A stretch of DNA of 64,000 bases from Linnemannia hyalina. Taxonomy: Eukaryota > Mortierellomycota > Mortierellomycetes > Mortierellales > Mortierellaceae. The position numbers and the translations under genes are program-made. Every line of letters starts with the position of its first letter. The stretch's first letter is position 1. The notes beneath the pieces are model-generated. The model searched no databases, was not told where the DNA came from, and saw only the letters and a program-made list of their open reading frames with translations. The stretch lies in the NCBI GenBank assembly GCA_019671135.1, contig JAHRHY010000002.1, forward strand, positions 2,681,501-2,745,500, written 5' to 3'. Below, piece after piece: positions 53,595 to 64,000 of the stretch.

Positions 53595-55920
53595 TTACAT
53601 GACCATGGTGTGATGGTTGTGCCAGGCGGCACCACGCTGGGTCGCCAGGATACTCATACGCGAGTTGGCCATCCCAATCAGATAGTCTCCCCTGGTCAAC
53701 AGGACAGCATCCAACATTGGAGGGTACCAGGGTCCAAATCTCAACTCGGTTCCCAATTTTTTGGTCTTCGAAGGCTTGATCTGACCCTTCTCATCCTTCT
53801 CGTCATCTCCATGGTCCAACAGGATCCAGCCCAGTCGGTCAATCTTGTCGAGCTCCTCGCGACGTTGCTCGTTGGTCGTCACAAGGACCGGGAGACGCTT
53901 GTGGACATAGTTCCGACCATCCGAGGCTGGGTCATCATCCGTCATCATCTCCTTGAGCGCCGCCAGGGCCGCTGTCCGCCTCACTTTTTCAATCTCGTCA
54001 ATCTTGTCGGCAATCGCCTCAATCTGGACAATACAGTCCTTCTCGGCCATGCCTGCGGGGCACTTGTTGACAATATCACCACGACGGAGATGGACGATGA
54101 TGAACTGTGGGTGAGGGCGGAAGGCCTTGTGAGTAGTAGATGTGGAATCGACCACCGGACCAGCAGTGGTTGCAGGTTCACCCTCAATGGCAGGTCCCAG
54201 GAGAACATCCAAGATATCGTCGACCATTGCCTCGATCTTCTCATTGAATCTCAGGAATACTCCAACTTCAGCCCAAGTTCGGGGACCGACGTCAGGGCCA
54301 CCAAGGAAGTACGGGCACGAGAGGCACTTCCACATGTTGGGGTCAATAGCAATCTCACCATTGGGCGGAGGAGCGGTCCCTGCTGCGGGAGCGGTAGTGG
54401 CCGTGTCCTTGAGGAGCACATCGCGTGCATACTTGTAATCGGTCGACTTGCCCTCGGTCTTGTCGTCGGCAGCGATGGTCTTGACATACTTCAACAGGAA
54501 CTGCTGGCGGAACTTGTCATACAACGACGTGTTGCCGAGACCAATACCACCATTGGGGGTGCAAGGAAAATCTTCGGAAAACTCTTCCCATTGATGACCA
54601 AACCCGTCGGGAACGTTCTCGGGAGTCATCTTGATATCGTGCCACTCGAGGACGGGGATGCCAGACTTTTGTGTAAACGACTCCAGGTCGTAGAACTGAG
54701 AATAGCGGGGACCAGCCCATGTCTATTGTTTAGATGGTAATGGTAGATATGGAAGGTGTTTGTTAGTTATGGTTGGCTTTTCTTATCGCTACTATGATAT
54801 GATTTTCTTTTTTTCTTGCCCGTGGCTTTCTCTTTGCCTCTTGGTTACAACTTTCTCTACGCCTTTTGGTCACGGCTTTTTCTACGCCTTTTCATTCTTC
54901 TTTAGCACTCGTAGGCTGAACAAAGGTGCCTTACGGCTTTCAGCAAGTATTTTAACGACAATGGTCCACACGCATAACCCAAGCAAAGGAAAACAAAAAC
55001 AAATATGCCATTTCGTGGACTTTGGAGGAAAGCCAAGTTGGTTGGCGTAAATCAAAAACAATAAAATAAACAACAGCAATAATAGAACTTGAGCATGGTT
55101 TTTTTTGTGGGTGCATGATGCTTACCCTAATGTGCGAGTTGGGACTGATGGGAGGAAGGATAAGTGTCCGCTTGAGGTCCTTGGCCAAAAGAGCCGCCTT
55201 CTGGAGGGACATGAACTGATTGTTTCCACCACCCATCGGCAAATAAGAGAAATACCGGCCAGGAACCGCGATCTGGTCATGGTTATCATCCTCTTGGTCA
55301 TCGTTTTCATGGTCCTCCTCCTCTTCAGTGCCACCTTCGTCCCTGTGCTCGGGTTGATGGACCACCCAGGCACGAGTGGCGAGGGTCTGTAGGAAGGAGC
55401 CAAGCTCCTTTTTGGCCGCTGGCCCGTTCTTGAAAAAGTTGGGCTTGAAAACCCGGCTTTCGGTCCCGTTCTCGTACCGAAAGGTGGTTGTCAGGTCAGT
55501 ATCGCTGATAATAGACCCATTTTCAGCGGCAACTGGTTGTGGTGGCGTTACTGGTGGTTTGGCTGGTTCGACTGGAGGTTGAGGCGTTACTGGAACTGGT
55601 TTTGGTACAACCGGCACAGCTGGTGGTGTTAACGTTACTGGTTGTACTGGAGGTTGTTGGTGCTGCTGTTGCGTCTCGGCAGCGCCGCCAGTAGCGGTGG
55701 CGTCGTCCTCGTATTGAGCCGAATAGCTGACATGGACAAGGGCCAGGACCATGAAGGAGACACTAACGAGGAGGATAGCTTTCGCGATTGAGATTCGACT
55801 GCCTGAACGGTTGGGGATTCGGGAGGTTGAGATCGGAGACGGAGAGCGTGAGCGTGAAGGTGGCGATGATCCGCCCTCCCTTGTCTTCAGAGGGTGGTAT
55901 TGGATATTGCCGTTGGCCAT
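53595..55920 (-). CDS. O-fucosyltransferase-like type II membrane glycosyltransferase
   Basis: Two exons: 55920-55126 and 54722-53595 (640 residues), with a 403-bp intron. A basic Ser/Pro/Arg N-terminus precedes one hydrophobic helix (IAKAILLVSVSFMVLALVHV, about 45-64), then a Pro-rich stem, the layout of a Golgi type II enzyme. YLPMGGGNNQFMSLQKAALL and AKDLKRTLILPPISPNSH match the N-terminal part of the GDP-fucose O-fucosyltransferase fold. FIIVHLRRGDI is the conserved HLRxGD nucleotide-sugar motif. TNEQRREELDKIDRLGW and LTRGDYLIGMANSRMSILA complete the C-terminal half. An acidic insert (TEEEEDHENDDQEDDNHD) lies before the catalytic core. The sugar donor and acceptor are not proven. Confidence 0.8.
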
Positions 55921-58900
55921 TTTATGGTGACTATATTCAAGTGTATATGAGAGAGGAGCGAAACGTTACAGGGGGGAGGCGTAAGGGACGGTGGGGTGAG
56001 GGAGATTGGGCGAGGAGAAAGGAGGGGCGAGGGTTGAAAAATTGCGATGTATATATGGGGGTTGTAAAGGATGTGGCAGGGTAGGGAGAAAGATTCGTGA
56101 AGGATCGGGTGAGATGTGTGAAGATGGAGTAGGGATGTAGGAGATGACGGTTAACGGAAGAGAAGTATGATATACAAAGATGTAGGAGGTAGGAAGAAGG
56201 AGAGGAGTAAGAGAGTAGTAAAGATGAGGGCGAACGGAGGGTAAGCAAAGGAGAAGAAGAGGAAGAAAGAGAAAAGAAAAGGGGAAGAGGGAGTTAAAGA
56301 GGGAAAAAAGGGGAAAGAATAAAATGAAGGGGAATGAATGAATGGATGGACTGTATCTGGATTATCAGCAGCCGACAACCTTTTTTTCACCGTAGTTTAT
56401 TACGCTTTGGAAAGAAAGAAGGAGGGAAGGAGGGAAGTAAGCTGGACAGGGCAGGGATTGGTTGGAGTTGAGCTGAAGAGAGTGTGTGTGGACAGAGCGC
56501 CTTTTTTTTTTTGTTGTTGCCAGATCCTTTTTCGTTGGTTTGATGAAGATGTTGACCCCAAGACAAAGCGGTCGTTGAATTATAACAAAGGGCAAAGGGC
56601 GAAGAATAAAACAAAAAGAATCAAAAGAGTGAGGAATGGATTGGAAGGAAATGGTCGATGGAAGTGAGGGAAGGAAGAAAAAAAAGTAGGCACACGTCTC
56701 ATGGATTAAGATGCTGAGAGGGGCCACGCTGCTGAGGGAGAGAGCGAGTGAGAGAGAAGAGTGAGAACATGAGAGGAAATACTGCCCAAACGGATCGAGT
56801 TCAATCCATAATACTTTGTAGTATTGTATGCTCGTTCACTAAGCACTTGAATTCGCACTCGAACGCCCATACGCCCCCCATCCATGGGATGGTGCTTTTT
56901 TCATGAGATGTGGTGAGCCAAATGAGTATTGGTGTAACTCAACGATACAACAAAAATAAAATAATCGGATATGAAGAGGGAGTGAGAAAAGGAGAAGACG
57001 ACAACGACGACAATGAAAGAAAGCATGGTTTGGATCGAAAAAGACACGCGAAAAGCTGTTGGATGTTGGAACCCAATCCTAATTAGTGTTCGCTACCATG
57101 TTGGGTTCGGAGGAGAGAAAAAGGGTGTGAGCAGGCTGTCCTTTTTAATGAAATTATATTCTTAAGAAAAGGGTCCCAACTGGAAGAAAGAATTGCTACT
57201 TCTGGTTAACGCATATTTCTTGTGTGTCCAATGTTAAAACGCATGGAAGACCTGGTTCATCAAACCAACTAGTCCCTGAACGAAAATAACCAACAGAAAA
57301 TGGCATGTCTGTGGTCAGCAGCAGAATCAGTAGCCTTACTTTTGAAAACAATTGTAGCTTATATCCTCCTCATTGTTGAGGCGTCATTTACCCCCTGGAC
57401 AGAGACAAAGAAAAACGAAGAGCGAGCAGACAGGAAAACAAAAGGATGAGGACACAGGACAACAAACGGGTCAGGGAAAGGAGGAGAAGTAATTTGTGAG
57501 AGACACACCCGAGCACGCACACATCTGCCTGAAATATATACATTGAAGTACGCATACTCTCAACCGAGTAAACAAACAATCAAGTAATTTGCATCAAAAC
57601 AACAACAGGACAGCCCAAGGAGTGATAATGGTCAAGGGTTAGACAGAGGACAACGGATGTATTGCGAAAAGAATATATGAACGGTATGAACGATATATGT
57701 ACCCAGTTCCGTTAAGGACAGCTCCATTCATTTAGGATCAAGGTGACTGACCCTGTTCCTGAATTGGTGGATGTATGGCAGATGGTTGGTGGTGATGGTC
57801 CATTCTCTTGTCATCGATGTACTTTAATTTTTGATCGATAACCTCTTTGTTCTCATCTGCTGGGACATTGGCACAGGACATGTTTGTTTTGAGAGAGATT
57901 GCGCCTTTCTCTTTTACCTTTTCTTTCCAGCGAATGATGGTTTCTGAATGACCCTACATTTCCTCGTTCCTCACTTCTCTCTCTCTCTCTCTCACTTAGG
58001 ATTTCAACCACCACACCTTACCCCTACCCCACCTTACCACGCACCAGATCTGCAAGTGTAAAATTAGAACTCACGTAAACAAACCAAACCGTTGCCTCTT
58101 GTGTTTGACGATTGTCTGATGTCTGATGTCTGATGCCGATGTCTTTTCGGATGTGTATGACCTGTATCTGCATGAGTGCTTGTCTGATAATTGTTTCTTT
58201 TTTGCTCACCACTTTCTTTTTTTTTTTTTCTTGTGCTTGTGTTCGCCTTCTGTTCTGTCCCAAAAATTCATCCCGCGATTGCTCATTCACAATCACACAC
58301 ACACACGCACGCCGTGGTTTTTGTACGCCACACGAAAAAAAAAGTCCACACACAGTTCTCGTCCCCTCTGACTCGTGCTCTCCTTTTCACCCCTGCTGCC
58401 TCAAAGAGTGGGCGTAAACCTTGATGTATGATGTATGATGTGGAATCGAACCAAGAGTGGGTTGTCCACTTGGACATTTCTATTATCGAATTCCCTTTTA
58501 TGGGACTCAACCACCACCACCACCACCACCCACAACCATCACTTCCACATTATGCACAGGCAGGGCATCTCGTTCACCATCTACATCTCTCTTTTTATGG
58601 TTGACCTGGAACTTGTGGACCGTAACGGGTGCTTGCACGACCGGCACCCATTTTCTGTCTATCTCTATGCGCGCGGAGGTACAGAAAAATGTCATGGTAG
58701 AAAATAGTTAATGATTAATAAAGACCTTAGTGGCAATCGTAAGTAGAGTTATTCGATGAAGACCCCCGAATATTCCACAACTGAATTAAAACGGTGGGAT
58801 GGAGATGCGGGAGCAGCGCAGGAAAAGGCGATGAGTAAGCCGATGGGATAAATGGAGGGGTTTCTTGGCAAATCGACTGGTCTCGAGAAGTGTCCGATTT

Positions 58901-61118
58901 GCAGCAATGGTGAGAAGAGGATATTCCCCGTCTGTTGGAAAAGAAAGAAAGCATGGAAGAAAGAGAAATGAGGCAGATTCTGCTCTTCTATGCCGGAGTA
59001 GAGTTTTGTCGAATTGGGATTGAGACTCTTTCTCTTTCTCTCGAATTAACGCGAAAAAGAGAAACGCCTGAGAACTGCATGGTCGTCCAACCAGGCTGGA
59101 GGAAGGAGAAAGAAAATTTTAATCAGAGAAAAACGCGTTCAGACATTCTCCAAGCATTCCTCATTTTTTTTATCTTGGACGAGCTGGGGCCCAAAACTAA
59201 GGCGACAAGGGGTGGAGTGATTGGCTGTATGTTGGTGGCAAAAAAATATACTAAACTAGTTTTCTATGTCTCCTCTTACTCCTTTGAAAGAAGGTAGACC
59301 CATTTTTTACCAAGTATTCACAAAAAAAAAGGCAAAGGGCGACGGGGAAAGAGTCGACAGGATCTAAACAGATACTGTCCCGATCGTTCTTTGTGAGCTT
59401 GGAGGCTTGGAGATGCGCCAGTTTTTTTTTTTTTTTTTTGCTGTTGTTTCACTTTGCCATTGTTTCTCTTTGCCACCATTCGAGACCAGCATAGCAAGGG
59501 CTTAATAATAGCATACCGGGGGTTTTCATTTTTTTTGTCAGTTTGTGAAACCTGCAGTAGCTTTCTTGACATCCAGCGCCCACAGATGGGTCGCAAACTT
59601 CTTTTCTCCTTGTTTTCTTTCTACTTGTTTCATTGCAAGGGAATGGTTTTCTTGCAATATCCACGTTCCTTTGGGTTGAAGGCGTTGCTTTACGCCCATT
59701 TCCTAAAAAGAATGATGGGCTCCTCCCCAACCCTAGGAGGCAGTGCAACCTCTTTTTTTTCATTGAACGCCCGAGTCCAGTTCCCTTGCCCTAATTTTCG
59801 AAATTCTCCGGACAGAATGCTGGAACCAGACTTGGGGGATAAACGACAAAAGTAATAAGCGAACAAGCTCTCACTCGCCAGCGAAGAGGTACAAGCCAGT
59901 ACACAAGACCACACATCAACTACGGTTTCGCCTCTATTTCTTCTCTCAAAAATACGATAACCTATACACCTGTTTATGGCTCACCCACACACACACACAC
60001 ACCCTTCATAAAACAAGTCCACATGAATACTCTATGTACTGTTGACTTTGGGGATCTTTTGTACAAGACATCATATTCACTACCACCACCTTTTCACAAC
60101 CCTACCCATGTCTTACAATCCCGCTGACTTTTATTTCTCATTCGGATCGGCATACCGAAATTTGCTGAGTAATGAAAAGAGACTTAGGAAGGAACATTAC
60201 TGTTCAACAGCACACCATCATAGGTTCAAGGCTAATGCACCAAAGGGATAGAATTTTATGCATAGAGTCAGATGTAGTTCTGACGAGAGAAGAAGAAAGG
60301 ATCAATTAAAGGGGAGTCGAAGGAGACGGGCTTCATTAGACAGTCGTTAAAGCCTGGAACGGACATCCATTTCCTCTACCCCTAGCCCTGGTCCCCCTTC
60401 CTCTAATTTTTTGCAAAAAAAGGAGTCGCGGCTCAAGTAGAAATATTTTTTACCGAGGAGTTTTCAGTTTGAGCTGGCCCAGATCGCTGGTAATGTCTGC
60501 TGAATTCTCTCTGGACCATTTTTTGTCTTGAACCAATGCCTTGCATCTTTTTTTTTGTTTGCTCTTCCCGTGAGTGCAAAGGCGTGGCTCGTTATCGGGG
60601 AGAGATGGAAAGAGAAAGATGGAAGAAAGAGAGCAAGCGAGAGAGAGAGGAAAGGGAGAGAGAAAGAAAGAGAGCACCAATCAAGATCAACCATTTACAC
60701 AGCATTTTTGAAGCATCAACGATATCAATGGCAAAAAAAAAGTCCAGGTGCCAAAGCATCGAATGCAGGGGTGAAGAAGGAAACGAAGATTTTATTCAGT
60801 AAGCAAAGAAGGCAACAAACAAAAAAAGCAAAGAGCAAAAGGACAAGGGGGGCTAGATCGGGCTACAAATACACACATGGGGACGATGGAAGATGGGAAT
60901 GTAACGAAAAATGATGATAATCTAACAGAAAGAGAAAAAAAAACATGGTACAAAAAAAACCGCATGCTGGCCAAAGATTAAAAAAAAAAGGATTGAGATC
61001 TCTAAAAAGAAAATGACGACAGCTTACTTGTGGTCCTAGACCATGGTTCTAGGTCCACGTCCCCAAGACAGCAAACAAAAAAAAACAACAAGAGAGATGC
61101 ATCGCAACACAGTGCTCA
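55921..61118. other. Long intergenic region, about 5.2 kb
   Basis: Lies upstream of the fucosyltransferase-like gene and downstream of the Ser/His-rich gene. GA-rich DNA (55960-56460, 60600-60680), CT repeats (57975-57995), CA repeats (58296-58312, 59990-60002), a CAC run (58509-58530) and a T run at 59421-59439 are seen. Open frames here are short and compositionally biased. A B-box-like GGTTCGATTCC on the minus strand near 58442 lacks the rest of a tRNA. No gene supported. Confidence 0.5.
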
Positions 61119-64000
61119 TTATCGCTGGAAGGAGCGTGCGGCCAACGAGGAGGAGGACGACGACGTCGAGGTCGAGGTCGATGAAGACGAGATTTCAAGA
61201 GCCTCGATCTCACCCTCGCTCACATCGCCGCCACTCTCATACCCGCCATCCATCGACATCGTCACAGCATTTTTCCTTTGCAGTCGCTCCGTCTGCTTCT
61301 CAACCGCAGAATAGCCAGTAGTAATACTATGAGTAGCAGCGTCAATCCCATCAATCTCCAACAGAGGATCCGGGTATGGTGGCTCGTCAAACTCATCCTC
61401 AAACTCACACTCGCTCACATCCTCCATCAAAGTGCGGGTATACCGAAGAGTCGACGATTGTTCACTGTCGTAACGGTGTCGGTCTTGAGAAGTCGAATGA
61501 TGCTGCTGCTGTTGATGGTTGTGGTGATGATGCTGGTCGTAGTAAGAGTGCTCGGAATGCTCATGGTATACAGACTGGTCATGCTCATGCTCGAAATCAT
61601 GATCATAGTCGTGGTGCTGCGGGTATTGGTGGTGGCGGTGGGGCTCATAATTTTCGGCATGGTCTCCATGGTCCTGGTAATGGTGCTCCTGGTAATGATG
61701 CGCATCATCGGCACCATCAAACATGCTGTCGTGCCCATCATCCACATCACGGTGATCGCTGTGGTGGTGGTATGGATGTTCGGCATGTTGTTGTCGCTGC
61801 TGGTATTGATGCTGCTGCGAGTAAGACGAAGACGACGATGAGGAAGGGGAAGAGGCATTGCGCGTCAACTGAGATGGGGGTCGATGATGCTGGAGAGAAG
61901 ACGACAACAATGAAGGCGACGACTCTCCTGCCTTCCAAGAGTGGTTCTTGCCCCAGAGGAGCTGCTCAATCGACCGAAAGGCGTTCGTCTGCATGAACTG
62001 TGGGCCATACAACGCACTCAGCAGTTCGATCGAGATCTGACCCGGGTGACGGATCGATAGCAAGAACGACATCTGCTGTGGTGCCGTTTTAATCATCGAT
62101 CTCAGGTGAACTATTGTTTTCAAGAAAAAAGTAGACGTTAGATATTGATACTTGTCAGAGGATATGAACAAAAGCATTGACCCACGTGGAGAGTAAGAGG
62201 CGTACTTTGGAGGTTGATGACAACGTTGAGCTGTTCACGCATCACGTGGAGAATCCTGGAGCACTCGTCTTTGGCGCGCGACTCCTCTACTGGCCAAGGC
62301 TCCAGCATTGTACAGCGCATCTGTCGAAGGGTCTGAATGCAGCCTCTATGAGGTGTAATCGTGGCATCCTTCCACGGCTTGTACTCATTCAGATCGTATC
62401 CATCGGATACTGCATTGGCTAATTGTACAGAGGGGTTATTAATTACTATCACGGTGTAATACTTTTTTCTCTTACACTTTACGATGCAATATCTACGCAA
62501 TAATATATGGCCAACTTACATCGAAGGGCGGCGGTGGGGCCGTATTTCTTTCTCAAGACCATATCCTGGTCGCCTGCATTACTGCTTGATGCGCCCTGGG
62601 AGTCAGACTCTTCCTTGCTCTTCTCCTTATCAGTCGAGTCACTCTCATCAGATGTAGATCCGGTCGAGGAACTAGAAGTCAAACTCTCACTAGTCGATGA
62701 GGATGGAGCCGCTGAAGGCAAAGTCTCCTTCAAGGTCGATGACGATCCTGATCCTATAGTAAGACTCTGAGACTTTCCTGAAGACGAAAAAGCCTTGGTC
62801 GAGGCAGCCGCAGCAGTCCGTACAAGGGGCTTCCTGTTCAAGACTTTACTCCTGAGTGGCTTGTGAACACCCTCGGGTATCATTTGCTTCTGTCGTCGGC
62901 CATGCTCCTCCTCTTCCCAGAGGCCTCTCAAGAACAACGCCGCGCTCGGGTGTTGCACAACCGTTCGCTTCTTACGACGCGACATCACACACATGGACCA
63001 CGGTGAGTCGATGGTCTCCGCCAAAATGCCATCCTTGTCGTCGCTCTTCTTGAGACTCGAGATACGCGTCATTTGAGGTTGCTCAAAAATAGCGCGAGAT
63101 TGGTGTTCCTGAGTGGTGTCGCCAGTGTTGTCCTCCGAATCTGATGATCGAATGGCGTTAACCTGCTCTGTATCCATCTCGTCAGCCTCAGCCTCAGACT
63201 CCAAAGGCGAACGAATTCTCCCAAGCCCTCCATCTCCATCATCCTCCATATCGCTCACGCCACCATCAAATCCTCGCAACGTCTCCGACTTGGATCCCGA
63301 AGCCGTCCAGAGGTTCAACCAGGAAAGGTCCAGTCTTGTCATCATGACATCCCAAAAGTCCCGCATCGCCAACAGTTTGATATAGGGCGAAGGCGAGAGA
63401 CTGGAGGTCCATCGGGTGGGGAAATGGTGGATCTTACGTCGCTTGATTGATCCGAGCCATCCTGCATGTTCGACAGAGGGGTCGTTTCCAAGCGGTCTTG
63501 TCAATTCAATCGCATCCTCAAACGTCCGTTTGCGACATGCGCCCAGAAGAGATTGTTGTTGTTGATGGTATCGTTGGTATCGACTCCTTGTTGCCGGCGA
63601 AGTTGTTGCCGTTGCTGTGGTTGTGGTTGGGGAGAGCAAGGACGGCGAGGAGGAAGAGGGGGAGGAGGAGGAAGGGAAAGAAGAAGAAGATGATGATGAT
63701 GATGTGGGAGGAGATGCACTTTCAAATAACTCCTGTGCATTAAATTGAGCCCGATCTGCAGACGGAAAGGGGTTACCTGCAGAAGGAGTTAATGAGAAGC
63801 AGGAATTGGATGATGGCGAAGGAGAAGACGAAAGTAGAGAGGGAGAAGAGGAAGAAGGCTCAAGGAGAGCCCGCAGGGATACATTGTCGCTATCCAGGGA
63901 CGAGATGGTTCCCTCAGAGACCAGCATTGAGGTTTCAGAGAGCAAACTCAAGGACGACGTGTCCAGCCCAGTAGCCGACAACGGCGATGATGACGACAAC
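61119..64000 (-). CDS. Ser/His/Gln-rich nuclear-type protein, unknown function, 5' end outside window
   Basis: Three exons visible: 64000-62520 (still open at the edge), 62418-62206, 62110-61119; at least 894 residues. Junctions are GT-AG and in phase. The first exon is Ser-rich low complexity with basic patches (KRRKIHHFPTRW, SRRKKRTVVQ), acidic clusters and a KSKEESDS region. The middle, spread over all three exons, is ordered: DGYDLNEYKPWKDATITPHR, MREQLNVVINLQIHLRSMIK, then MSFLLSIRHPGQISIELLSA and FRSIEQLLWGK. The last part is His/Gln/Tyr-rich (YDQHHHHNHQQQQHH) and ends in a Ser run. The basic patches suggest a nucleus-located regulator. The ordered core is not recognised. Confidence 0.75.
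61470..61830 (-). repeat. His/Gln-rich coding low-complexity region
   Basis: Imperfect CAT/CAC/CAG-type codons on the minus strand encode runs such as HHYQEHHYQDH and HHHHNHQQQQHH near the C-terminus of the right-edge gene. Confidence 0.8.

Noticed and set aside
53556..54740. 394-codon open frame antisense to the fucosyltransferase-like gene
   Set aside because: Same codon-bias shadow. The sense frame has conserved motifs and proper splicing.
58430..58520. Possible tRNA on the minus strand (GGTTCGATTCC near 58442)
   Set aside because: T-stem does not pair over five bases and there is no A-box or acceptor stem at the right distance.

Overview
This window is nuclear DNA of an intron-rich fungus. 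Genes have short spliceosomal introns (mostly 60-110 bp, GT-AG, often ending in AATAG or ATAG). The gene set combines fungal features (SPX-SLC13 phosphate transporter, TVP38, peroxisomal acyl-CoA oxidase ending in SKL) with genes that budding yeasts lack (PYM, a DDX21/Gu-type helicase with a GUCT domain). The style of a decayed F-box/LRR gene suggests an early-diverging fungus close to Mortierellomycota (inference, not proven). I assembled 20 protein genes; 18 are complete, and the TVP38-like gene (left edge) and a Ser/His-rich gene (right edge) are cut. Twelve of the complete models have internal introns. Every spliced model was checked for reading-phase continuity across its junctions, and most give the length usual for the family.

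Layout. 1-30.5 kb is compact: TVP38-like end, CCCH/Smr protein, ASNSD1, glutathione transferase, CPA2 cation/H+ antiporter, ZC3H4/6/8-type zinc finger protein, Myb-repeat protein with a mitochondrial-looking N-terminus, RPL12, mitochondrial PPR protein, DDX21-like helicase, thymidylate kinase, PYM, VPS25, ADCK1/Mcp2-type UbiB kinase, dihydroorotate dehydrogenase and the SPX-SLC13 transporter. From 30.5 kb on the window is sparse. Three gaps of about 5 kb (30.5-35.5, 40.7-45.8 and 55.9-61.1 kb) separate acyl-CoA oxidase, a lysophosphatidate acyltransferase, a divergent G-alpha subunit, an orphan single-pass membrane protein, an O-fucosyltransferase-like enzyme and the Ser/His-rich nuclear-type protein.

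How the genes relate. There is no operon and no obvious biosynthetic cluster. Three close head-to-head pairs share promoters of 240-290 bp: CCCH-Smr/ASNSD1, thymidylate kinase/PYM, and ADCK1-type kinase/DHODH. The last pair joins two mitochondrial proteins connected to coenzyme Q. Two decayed genes were found: an F-box/LRR-like relic at about 32.2-34.0 kb, and an unrecognised relic at about 25.9-26.6 kb.

I did not find a clear novel multi-gene system. The most interesting items are the divergent G-alpha with a start-codon-only first exon and very long introns, the Myb protein with a mitochondrial-type leader, and the orphan membrane protein with WW-domain-type PY motifs.
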